A model generated the notes under the pieces. That model had not been told where the DNA came from. It searched no databases and saw nothing but the letters and a program-made list of their open reading frames with translations. A DNA stretch of 32,636 bases from an uncultured bacterium. Its GTDB lineage: Bacteria > Patescibacteriota > Minisyncoccia > Phycocordibacterales > UBA9973. Where the stretch lies: positions 1 to 32,636 of the forward strand of contig CALAYS010000207.1 in the NCBI GenBank assembly GCA_937895515.1, read 5' to 3'. Shown one piece after another: positions 1 through 6,676 of the stretch; position 1 is the stretch's first letter, and each line of letters opens with the position of its first letter. Both the position numbers and the translations under genes were made by a program.

Positions 1-44
1 GTGAAGTTAAAACAACTAAAAAAGCAGCTCCAAAGAAAAAATAG
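1..44 (+). CDS. 3' end of a gene with a Lys/Ala-rich C-terminus (partial)
   Basis: Only the last 13 codons are in the window, reading EVKTTKKAAPKKK and ending in TAG at 42-44. Such basic lysine-alanine tails are common on ribosomal proteins and histone-like DNA-binding proteins, but 13 residues cannot identify the family. The reading is supported by a strong terminator hairpin that begins at the stop codon. Confidence 0.55.
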   Translation, partial: EVKTTKKAAPKKK

Positions 45-88
45 TAAAAGAAAAATCTCTCGTAATGAGAGATTTTTCTTTTACTATT
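40..88. terminator. Intrinsic terminator with a long perfect stem, overlapping a stop codon
   Basis: Positions 40-61 and 67-88 form a perfect 22-bp inverted repeat around the loop GTAAT. The right arm contains the runs TTTTT and TTTT. The left arm includes the TAG stop of the upstream gene. A and T runs lie on both sides, so it could work in both directions between the convergent upstream gene and the NYN gene. Confidence 0.85.
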
Positions 89-99
89 AAGCAGGCTTC

Positions 100-174
100 A
101 CCGGAACAAGTTTTTACTCAGCCCTGCGCCAAAGGATCCTCGGACGGCTCGTCAAAATTTATTCTGGTTTCGTT
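100..174 (+). repeat. GC-rich hairpin repeat, copy 1
   Basis: The 18-base core GGATCCTCGGACGGCTCG lies at 134-151 and recurs exactly at 3726 and 17186. The right arm TTATTCTGGTTTCGTT (159-174) is identical to the right arm of the copy near 17.2 kb. The left arm (from 100) has diverged but still pairs imperfectly with the right arm, partly through G-T wobbles, which suggests an RNA fold. It lies between convergent genes and may help end transcription of the minus-strand NYN gene. Confidence 0.7.
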
Positions 175-182
175 AGGGTGTT

Positions 183-734
183 TTATTTTTTCTTAATGTT
201 TCTTCCTGCTGGTCTTTTGTGATTCATGTTTGGGCCACCTAGTAAATATTTTTTAGAATCTATTCCCATGTCGGTAAATGCATCTAATGATTCTATAAGT
301 TTTGATGATGTTGATTGCATAAAATTCATTCCTTCTACTTGAACTTTATTTTTTAAATATTCCACTAGCGGAACAAAATCTCCATCGCCAGATACTATAA
401 CTATTACATCAACTTTTTCAGCAAGCCTAACTGCATCAATTGCTATACCTACATCCCAGTCGGCTTTTTTAGAGCCATCAATAAATACTTGTAAATCTTT
501 TGTTTTGGTTTCAATACCTACTCGAACCAGTGCATCGAAGAATTGTTTTTCATCACCAGCTTCGGTTGAAATAACATATGCAATTGCGCGGACTAATTGA
601 CGCTCACCAACTGCTTCTTTTAAAATCGCCCCAAAGTTAACTTTGTGTTTATATAAATGCCGTGCACTATGATACAAATTTTGTGCATCAATTAACACTG
701 CAACCCTTTGAGCTTTGTGTGATATAACTGCCAT
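183..734 (-). CDS. NYN-domain (LabA/DUF88-type) predicted ribonuclease
   Basis: The 183-aa protein is essentially one NYN domain, a PIN-like nuclease fold. Visible hallmarks are the N-terminal strand with LIDAQN (D16, N19), the central KKADWDVGIAID segment (D94), and SGDGDF at 115-120 (D117, D119). These acidic residues match the metal-binding set of the family. Members are predicted or shown to cut RNA; the substrate here is unknown. The tail from about residue 165 is basic (HKRPAGRNIKKK) and may bind nucleic acid. The ATG at 732-734 has a TACAAT -10 box (minus strand, 743-748) only 8 bases upstream with a TGn extension, so the transcript should be almost leaderless. A small unknown gene is transcribed divergently. 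Confidence 0.88.
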   Translation of the reverse strand: MAVISHKAQRVAVLIDAQNLYHSARHLYKHKVNFGAILKEAVGERQLVRAIAYVISTEAGDEKQFFDALVRVGIETKTKDLQVFIDGSKKADWDVGIAIDAVRLAEKVDVIVIVSGDGDFVPLVEYLKNKVQVEGMNFMQSTSSKLIESLDAFTDMGIDSKKYLLGGPNMNHKRPAGRNIKKK

Positions 735-742
735 ATAAAACT

Positions 743-751
743 ATTGTAACA
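743..751 (-). promoter_or_regulatory. Extended -10 promoter of the NYN gene
   Basis: On the minus strand the sequence reads TGTTACAAT, an extended -10 (TGnTACAAT), with the hexamer at 743-748, 8 bases from the start codon. No good -35 is visible. Confidence 0.5.
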
Positions 752-777
752 TAAATATTAAATCAAAATAACAATAC

Positions 778-806
778 TTGCCAATACTATGTATTTATGG
801 TATTGT
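778..806 (+). promoter_or_regulatory. Promoter of the 830 gene
   Basis: TTGCCA (778-783), a 17-base spacer and TATTGT (801-806) with a TGG extension fit a sigma70-type promoter. A start near 813 would leave a purine-rich leader of about 17 bases. Confidence 0.5.
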
Positions 807-829
807 TTTGTTAATTAAAAAAGAAACAA

Positions 830-1345
830 ATGAGCAATAAAATTAAACAAAAAACAGTTATGGAGATAGACAATTATGTTGTCTTATCTATGTTAAGAAA
901 AATGGGTATTGATATTTCAATAGAAGAACTCTATCAAAGATCTTCTTTAAAAATAAAAGAAGAAGTTGAAAAAGCTCTTCGAATTGATGAGCCAGAAAGA
1001 TTTTACGGCTTGGAGAGTATATCAATTTCTTTAGATAAAAGAGCGTTTAACAATGGTAATATAGAATATTGCACGGTAGAGTTTTATTATAAAGATCTAA
1101 AAATTGATTATTTTGAAGATTTTTTAATTAAACTTCGGACCCCGATATCGGTTGTTTTTGCTGGTATTTCACCAAGAATTGTTAATCGTTTAATATCCTG
1201 GATGAAGGGTAAAGATACCAGTATTCATGAATTTATAGAATCAATTGGTTCTGTAGAAAAATTACCTATGATTAGAGGTATTGGTGATAAAGTGGCAATT
1301 CCTGAAGTAAAAAAAAGATTAGCCGAATGGGGCTATACAAAATAA
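830..1345 (+). CDS. Hypothetical protein, 171 aa, with an HhH-like C-terminus
   Basis: I do not recognise a family. The protein is soluble and mixed alpha/beta with no signal peptide or membrane segment. The last 30 residues contain IRGIGDKVAIPEVKKRL, resembling a helix-hairpin-helix (GxG flanked by helices), a common DNA-binding unit; this likeness is only by eye. The ATG follows an A-rich stretch (AAAAAAGAAACAA) without a clear Shine-Dalgarno. It has its own promoter and its own terminator, so it is probably monocistronic. It is divergent from the NYN nuclease gene, but nothing else links the two. Confidence 0.75.
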   Translation: MSNKIKQKTVMEIDNYVVLSMLRKMGIDISIEELYQRSSLKIKEEVEKALRIDEPERFYGLESISISLDKRAFNNGNIEYCTVEFYYKDLKIDYFEDFLIKLRTPISVVFAGISPRIVNRLISWMKGKDTSIHEFIESIGSVEKLPMIRGIGDKVAIPEVKKRLAEWGYTK

Positions 1346-1361
1346 AATAATTTTTAGCTAT

Positions 1362-1400
1362 AAATGGAAGGTGATAATTTGCATCAACTTCCATTTTTTT
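1362..1400 (+). terminator. Intrinsic terminator after the 830 gene
   Basis: A 14-position stem (1362-1375 with 1383-1396, one G-A mismatch), loop AATTTGC, and a T run at 1394-1400. Confidence 0.85.
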
Positions 1401-1402
1401 AT

Positions 1403-1430
1403 TGCATTTACCCATTGCATCTTTTATGCT
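1403..1430 (+). promoter_or_regulatory. Candidate pnp promoter
   Basis: TTGCAT (1403-1408), a 16-base spacer and TATGCT (1425-1430). A start near 1437 would give a leader of about 105 bases, far longer than for most genes in this window. Confidence 0.4.
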
Positions 1431-1452
1431 ACAGTACTCATATATTAGTAGC

Positions 1453-1525
1453 GCGGTCTTTTGATAGGTAGTAGTGAAATTGGGAATAATGTCTCATTTT
1501 TTCAATACTAAAATCAGAAGATCGC
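1453..1525 (+). promoter_or_regulatory. Long hairpin in the pnp 5' leader
   Basis: Three stacked helices can form: 1453-1465 with 1513-1525 (13 bp, two G-U pairs), 1470-1479 with 1500-1509 (one mismatch), and 1481-1485 with 1492-1496. The wobble pairs favour a fold made in RNA. In Escherichia coli, pnp is autoregulated through a leader hairpin cut by RNase III and then degraded by PNPase. This leader has the right form and place for a similar loop, but function here is inference. Confidence 0.6.
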
Positions 1526-1541
1526 ATAAATTAAAAATAAT

Positions 1542-3677
1542 ATGAATGAGAGAAATTATACACTTAACATTGGTGGGCGGGAATTCGTAGCCAAGTTTAG
1601 TGATTTAGCTATGCAAGCTGGTGGGTCAGTTATGCTATCTTGCGACGACACTGTCGTACTAGCAACCGCATGTATTAGTAAAAGCGATAAAGGTAACCCA
1701 GGATTTTTTAACTTAACAGTGGAATATGTCGAGCGGTATTATGCAGCTGGAAGAATCTTGGGCGGACAATGGAACAAGCGTGAAGGTCGTCCGTCGGATC
1801 AAGCTGTACTAGCTAGTCGAGTTATTGACCGAACTATTCGTCCGTTATTTGCGCACCATATTAAAAATGCAGTTCAAGTAATTGTTACAGTTTTAGCTGT
1901 TGGTAAAATGGATCCAAAAATTCTTGGAGTAAATGCTGCTAGTTTAGCATTGGGTGTTTCACCAATTCCTTTTGGCGGACCAGTTGGTGCAGTTTCAATA
2001 ACAGTGCCAAAAGGTGAGACTGAACTAAAAATAAATAATTATCTCCCAACAGTTAGTGAGGCAACAAATGATCTTGACTTAGTTGTATGTGGTAAAGATG
2101 GCAAGGTGTGTATGATCGAGGCCCTAGCATTTGAGTACACTAACGACCGTCTTGGAACTGCACTGGACATAGCAGTAGATGAAATTACAAAATTGGAAAC
2201 TTGGCAAAAAGAAATCATAACAAAAGAAGGAAAAGAAAAATTAGTTTTTATTAAACCAGAAATCCCAGCTGAACTTTTAGGATTGTTTGATCAAAAAGTT
2301 TTGCCAATTCTAAAAGGTGAACTATTTGGAAACAAAAGTAAAACTGTAATTGCTGAAGCTGAAAGTATCTTAGATGGAATAGTTACTGAAAAATATCCTG
2401 ATGACAATAATGCGCGTAATGCAATATGGGATCATATGCATACAACGCTAGACGAATTGTTTCACGATGGCGCTACCAAGGAAAACAAGCGCGCGGATTT
2501 GCGGGCATTTAATGAAGTACGTCCACTCTTTGCCAAAGCCGGTGGTGTATCACCTGTGTTACACGGTAGCGGAATATTTTATCGTGGAGAGACTCATGTG
2601 TTATCCGTCCTTACTCTTGATGGTCCAAATACCAGACAAGAAGTTGAAGGTATTGAGGCCAGTGGTAAAAAGCGTTTCATACATCACTATAATTTTCCTC
2701 CATATTCTGTTGGTGAAACAGGCCGACTTGGTGGAATGAATCGCCGTGAAATGGGTCATGGGTTCTTAGCCGAGAAAGCATTAGTACCTGTTATTCCAGA
2801 TTATGCTACATTTCCTTATACTATTCGTGTGGTATCTGAATCAACATCTAGTAATGGTTCCACATCACAAGCCAGTATCTGCGGCGCAACAATTGCAATG
2901 ATGGATGGCGGTGTTCCAATAAAATCTCCAGTTGCTGGAATTGCAATGGGACTAATGGAAGACCCTAAAGATGAAAACAACTACAAAATCTTAACTGACA
3001 TCCAAGGTCCAGAAGACCATTATGGTGATATGGATTTCAAAGTCGCAGGAACAAATAATGGTGTTACTGCAATACAACTAGATATTAAACTTTCCGGTGT
3101 ATCAGTTAAAGTTTTAAAAGAAGCATTAGTAGATGCTGAGAAAGCTCGCAAACATATTTTAGAAACTATAACAAAAGAAATTCCGCAACCTCGTGCAAAT
3201 CTTGCACCATCGGCTCCACGAATTGAAATTACAAAAGTTGCAGTGGATCAAATTGGTATGGTTATTGGTCCAGGGGGTAAGATGGTTAATTCTATCCGTG
3301 ATGCAACTGGGGCAGATATCAGTATTGAAGATGATGGAACAATAATTATTTCGGGGCATGGTGATGGACCAGCGCGCGCTAAAAAAATGATTGAAGATTT
3401 AACACATGTTTACAAAGTTGGTGATATTATCTCCGAAGTTGAAGTAACAAGGATTGCTGATTTTGGAGCATTTGTAAAAATATCAGACAATGCCGAAGCG
3501 TTAGTTCACATTTCTGAAATTGCACCATTTAGAGTTGAAAAGGTAGACAGCTTGTTAAAAGTTGGAATGAAATTCCCAGTACAAGTTATAAAAGTAGAAG
3601 AAGGAAAAATTGGTGTATCAATCAAGGCACTTAATCCTGATATGTTTCCAAAACCAGTAGTTGCTCCAAAAGTTTAA
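1542..3677 (+). CDS. pnp: Polyribonucleotide nucleotidyltransferase (PNPase)
   Basis: PNPase degrades RNA 3' to 5' using phosphate, releasing nucleoside diphosphates, and is a core enzyme of bacterial mRNA turnover; it works as a trimer. The 711-aa length is normal. Domains in order: first RNase PH domain (about 10-145, with GGQWNKREGRPSD), all-alpha linker (about 240-320), second catalytic RNase PH domain (about 325-545, with FPPYSVGE, RREMGHG and SESTSSNGSTS), KH domain with GPGG at 576-579, and an S1 domain (about 620-690, DFGAFVKI). The ATG follows TTAAAAATAAT without a Shine-Dalgarno. A folded leader precedes it and a GC-rich hairpin repeat follows the stop. Confidence 0.98.
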   Translation: MNERNYTLNIGGREFVAKFSDLAMQAGGSVMLSCDDTVVLATACISKSDKGNPGFFNLTVEYVERYYAAGRILGGQWNKREGRPSDQAVLASRVIDRTIRPLFAHHIKNAVQVIVTVLAVGKMDPKILGVNAASLALGVSPIPFGGPVGAVSITVPKGETELKINNYLPTVSEATNDLDLVVCGKDGKVCMIEALAFEYTNDRLGTALDIAVDEITKLETWQKEIITKEGKEKLVFIKPEIPAELLGLFDQKVLPILKGELFGNKSKTVIAEAESILDGIVTEKYPDDNNARNAIWDHMHTTLDELFHDGATKENKRADLRAFNEVRPLFAKAGGVSPVLHGSGIFYRGETHVLSVLTLDGPNTRQEVEGIEASGKKRFIHHYNFPPYSVGETGRLGGMNRREMGHGFLAEKALVPVIPDYATFPYTIRVVSESTSSNGSTSQASICGATIAMMDGGVPIKSPVAGIAMGLMEDPKDENNYKILTDIQGPEDHYGDMDFKVAGTNNGVTAIQLDIKLSGVSVKVLKEALVDAEKARKHILETITKEIPQPRANLAPSAPRIEITKVAVDQIGMVIGPGGKMVNSIRDATGADISIEDDGTIIISGHGDGPARAKKMIEDLTHVYKVGDIISEVEVTRIADFGAFVKISDNAEALVHISEIAPFRVEKVDSLLKVGMKFPVQVIKVEEGKIGVSIKALNPDMFPKPVVAPKV

Positions 3678-3689
3678 TTTTAAAAAAGC

Positions 3690-3765
3690 CACACAACAAA
3701 AATTTCTCCTCGGTCCGCAGCCTGTGGATCCTCGGACGGCTCGTCGAAACTTCCCGGTTTTTTAT
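3690..3765 (+). repeat. GC-rich hairpin repeat, copy 2
   Basis: The 36 bases 3708-3743 are identical to 17168-17203, and the last 18 match the copy at 134-151. Inside are a short hairpin (CCGCA/TGTGG) and GTCCG/CGGAC pairing. The right flank differs from the other two copies (CCCGGTTTTTTATTTT), ending in a T-rich run that could terminate pnp transcription. Confidence 0.75.
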
Positions 3766-3798
3766 TTTGTTTGAATATCGTACGTGAGTTTTTTATAG

Positions 3799-3804
3799 TA
3801 TAAT
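3799..3804 (+). promoter_or_regulatory. -10 box of the 3811 gene
   Basis: TATAAT is followed by exactly 6 bases and then the ATG at 3811, so transcription should begin at or within a base or two of the start codon. Confidence 0.65.
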
Positions 3805-3810
3805 AGTTAC

Positions 3811-4671
3811 ATGCCAGAAGAAGCTCCTAAAGAAGCTGTACCCGAAACAAAACCTCAAGAAGTGGTTGAGGTTATTTCGGCGATAATTCATTCTTTTAAA
3901 AAAGATACTCGAGAAATTTCAGGAGAGATTGTCGATAATGATGCTGTTCCTGAAGAAGAAGCAATAATGTTAGCTGAAATCCAAACAACTACTATTCAAA
4001 AAAAACAAACAAGTTTTTTCCGAGCAATGTCTATTTTTGTAATAGTGACAGCAATTTTAATTTTTGTGTTACCAAAATTTTTTAAAAATAATTCTACAAA
4101 TTCAAATCCAAAACAAGTTGTAGAAAACAAAAAAATAATTAATTCAGATGTTAAGTATATTTTAGAAATTCCAAAGTCCACAGAGCTTGATGATTTTCGT
4201 AAAAAAGTTTTTAAATCAGATTCAGTAATTTCAGAATTTGTTTTACAAAGTTCTGGAACAAATTTAGATTTCAAATCAATTAGTCCATTGGTTAATGAAA
4301 GGTTTATAAAAAAATTCGAAACCATAACAAGTGGTGAATATTCTTATGGAATTTATACTGTCGATAAAATTAGTTATCCGTATTTTATTTTAAATGTTAA
4401 AAATCGTGACACTGCTGAATCTTTAATGTTAGAACAAGAAAGAACTTTGTATAATGATTTTGGAATAGCTCTGCAGTTACCAAACAATATAGAAAACGAA
4501 ACAAGACATTTTGAAGATTTTGTAAGCGTTCGAAACCCACTGCGCGAACTTAAAGACAAAGATAAAAAAACAATTTTAGTTTATGGTTTTGCAACTGATG
4601 ACATATTAGTCATTGTCCCAAACAAGGATGTATTTAATGCTATAAAACAGCGAATAATTACAGGTTACTAG
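3811..4671 (+). CDS. Single-pass membrane protein of unknown function, 286 aa
   Basis: No family recognised. An acidic, Pro/Glu-rich N-terminal region (1-65) is followed by one hydrophobic helix (about 72-91, SIFVIVTAILIFVLP), a short Asn/Ser linker and an exported-side domain of about 185 residues. The basic residues just before the helix (KKQTSFFR) suggest the N-terminus is cytoplasmic. The outer domain has no cysteines and no recognisable catalytic motif. The ATG was chosen because the -10 box sits 6 bases before it. The gene stands between pnp and the DksA-like gene and has its own promoter. Confidence 0.85.
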   Translation: MPEEAPKEAVPETKPQEVVEVISAIIHSFKKDTREISGEIVDNDAVPEEEAIMLAEIQTTTIQKKQTSFFRAMSIFVIVTAILIFVLPKFFKNNSTNSNPKQVVENKKIINSDVKYILEIPKSTELDDFRKKVFKSDSVISEFVLQSSGTNLDFKSISPLVNERFIKKFETITSGEYSYGIYTVDKISYPYFILNVKNRDTAESLMLEQERTLYNDFGIALQLPNNIENETRHFEDFVSVRNPLRELKDKDKKTILVYGFATDDILVIVPNKDVFNAIKQRIITGY

Positions 4672-4688
4672 AATTATTTAGTTTATGA

Positions 4689-4694
4689 TATAAT
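4689..4694 (+). promoter_or_regulatory. Extended -10 promoter of the DksA-like gene
   Basis: TGATATAAT: TATAAT with a TGn extension, 8 bases before the ATG at 4703. Confidence 0.65.
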
Positions 4695-4702
4695 TTACTT
4701 AT

Positions 4703-5056
4703 ATGATAAATATACAAATTTACAAAACTCTTTTAGAGACAGAAAAGGATGAACTATTATCCGAACTAGGAGCTATGGGGATTAAAGACCCTGTTACCGG
4801 AGACTATACTGTAATGCCAGAGAATAATGAAATCGAAGCTGACGAATCAGACATTGCAACCCGTGATGAAGAATTTGAAGAAGATTCATCATTATCCACT
4901 ACTCTTAGTTCTCAATTAGAAGATGTTGAAAATGCATTAAAGAAAATTGAGAACGGTACATACGGACAATGCGAAGTTTGTAATGCATCAATACAAGAAG
5001 ACCGTCTTATGGCTAATCCATCAGCAAAAACTTGTATAGATCACATGAATAGCTAA
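4703..5056 (+). CDS. DksA/TraR-type zinc-finger protein
   Basis: The 117-aa protein has a helical N-terminal region rich in acidic residues (about 50-65) and a C-terminal zinc-finger segment. Cysteines at 90, 93 and 111 match the family pattern C-x2-C-x17-C-x2-C, and RLMANPSAKTC matches its conserved core. The fourth ligand position is His114 (CIDH) instead of Cys. DksA/TraR proteins enter the secondary channel of RNA polymerase and alter initiation, often with ppGpp; short members of this family have varied or unknown roles. Translation is likely leaderless. It lies 11 bases upstream of the YifB-like gene and is probably cotranscribed with it. Confidence 0.85.
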   Translation: MINIQIYKTLLETEKDELLSELGAMGIKDPVTGDYTVMPENNEIEADESDIATRDEEFEEDSSLSTTLSSQLEDVENALKKIENGTYGQCEVCNASIQEDRLMANPSAKTCIDHMNS

Positions 5057-5067
5057 ATTAAAATATT

Positions 5068-6624
5068 ATGAGTTTTGCCAAAGTATTATCTGCCCAAACG
5101 AGCTTGCTCGCTGGGCAGATTATTGCTGTAGAAGCTGATATCTCACGAGGGCTTAATAGTTTTTCAATTGTTGGATTGGGTGACAAAGCCGTAGATGAAG
5201 CCAAAGACCGTGTTGGTAGCGCACTTAAAAATTCGGGATTTTCTTCCCCAAAACATCAGAACCAAAAAACCGTTGTTTCACTCTCACCAGCAAATATTAA
5301 AAAAGAAGGTGCATATTTTGATGTGGCCATTGCTTTGGCTTATTTATTAGCTTCAGGAGAACTTGTTGTTGATGAAACACTGCGGGTTTATGTTGGTGAA
5401 TTAGCATTAGATGGAACCGTGAAACCTGTACCTGGGATACTACCAATTATTGAATCTTGCGTTAACAATGGCATTACCGAAATTTATGTACCAATGGACA
5501 ATGTTTCCGAAGCCGGACTTGTGCCTGGAATTATTATTTATGGATACAATAATTTAACCGAGTTAACCAGACATTTAGATAAAACAATGGCCAAATCGGG
5601 CAATGGTTCTCATCCTAAATTATCAGTAGTACCTGAGACTGTAATTGAATATGAAAAACCTAAAAATGAAAATGATTTTTCTTTGGTTCGAGGACAAGAA
5701 TCTGCAAAACGTGGAATGCTAATTGCAGCGGCTGGCGGACACAATATTGCAATGTATGGTCCACCAGGGACCGGTAAGACAATGCTTGCTAGGGCTTTTA
5801 CTGCACTACTGCCAGATTTACCTCGAGAGACAGTTTTAGAAGTCACGGGGATTCATTCATCGGTTATTTCTAATAATATCCGTTTGATTACTCGGCCACC
5901 ATTTCGGTCTCCGCATCATACGGCTAGTTATGTTTCTATCATTGGTGGTGGTGCAAATGTAAAACCAGGTGAAGTAACTTTGGCCCATCGCGGAGTTTTG
6001 TTTTTAGATGAATTCCCAGAATTTGATAAAAAAGTTATTGAATCTTTGCGCCAACCATTGGAAGATAGAATCGTCACAGTTACTCGGGCTAAAGGCTCGG
6101 CTACTTTTCCATCGGATTTTATTTTAATTGCAGCGATGAATCCTTGTCCATGCGGTTACTATGGTACACGAGTTAAACAATGTGTTTGTAGTCCACAAGA
6201 TTTAGCACGGTATAATAAAAAACTTTCTGGCCCAATAGTAGACCGGATAGATATGTGGGTACCAGTGGAAAGTGTTGATTATGAAAAATTAAGTAATACT
6301 GATAAAAAAGAATTAGAGAATCCAATTTTAAGAGAAAAAATAATCAAGGCTCGGCAAAAAGCAAAAAATAGATTTAATCATGTTGGAGCGCCTTATAATA
6401 ATAATTCAGAATTATCAGTTAAGGATTTAGATGTATTGGCACCACTAGCGCCACATGTAAGAGAATTATTAAACACTAGTGCTAAAAAATTAGAACTTTC
6501 TCCACGCGCATATCACCGTATAATTCGTCTTGCTAGAACTATTGCTGATTTAGCTGATAGTGAAACCATCGAAGCTCCGCATATCCTTGAAGCCTTGCAA
6601 TACAGACCAAGATTTGGAAAATAA
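5068..6624 (+). CDS. YifB/ComM family Mg-chelatase-like AAA+ ATPase
   Basis: This 518-aa protein has the full family layout: an N-terminal ChlI-like domain (about 20-145), an AAA+ core with Walker A GPPGTGKT (231-238) and Walker B VLFLDE (D314, E315), and a C-terminal Mg-chelatase-like helical domain (about 420-515). A cysteine cluster, NPCPCGYYG followed by CVC, lies at about 357-375 as in homologues. ComM of naturally competent bacteria is a hexameric helicase that promotes branch migration during integration of transforming DNA. Competence genes are widespread in the CPR, so a role in DNA uptake is plausible. Its ATG is 11 bases after the upstream stop and has no clear promoter of its own. 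Confidence 0.95.
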   Translation: MSFAKVLSAQTSLLAGQIIAVEADISRGLNSFSIVGLGDKAVDEAKDRVGSALKNSGFSSPKHQNQKTVVSLSPANIKKEGAYFDVAIALAYLLASGELVVDETLRVYVGELALDGTVKPVPGILPIIESCVNNGITEIYVPMDNVSEAGLVPGIIIYGYNNLTELTRHLDKTMAKSGNGSHPKLSVVPETVIEYEKPKNENDFSLVRGQESAKRGMLIAAAGGHNIAMYGPPGTGKTMLARAFTALLPDLPRETVLEVTGIHSSVISNNIRLITRPPFRSPHHTASYVSIIGGGANVKPGEVTLAHRGVLFLDEFPEFDKKVIESLRQPLEDRIVTVTRAKGSATFPSDFILIAAMNPCPCGYYGTRVKQCVCSPQDLARYNKKLSGPIVDRIDMWVPVESVDYEKLSNTDKKELENPILREKIIKARQKAKNRFNHVGAPYNNNSELSVKDLDVLAPLAPHVRELLNTSAKKLELSPRAYHRIIRLARTIADLADSETIEAPHILEALQYRPRFGK

Positions 6625-6625
6625 A

Positions 6626-6657
6626 AAAACGGTTTGTATATATTTACAAACCGTTTT
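6626..6657. terminator. Bidirectional terminator between convergent genes
   Basis: A perfect 13-bp stem (6626-6638 with 6645-6657) around TATATT. On the minus strand it is followed by TTTTTTTA, a good U-tract for ending the GHKL operon; on the plus strand the tail is only TTTT. Confidence 0.8.
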
Positions 6658-6676
6658 GGATTTCGGAATCTATTTT

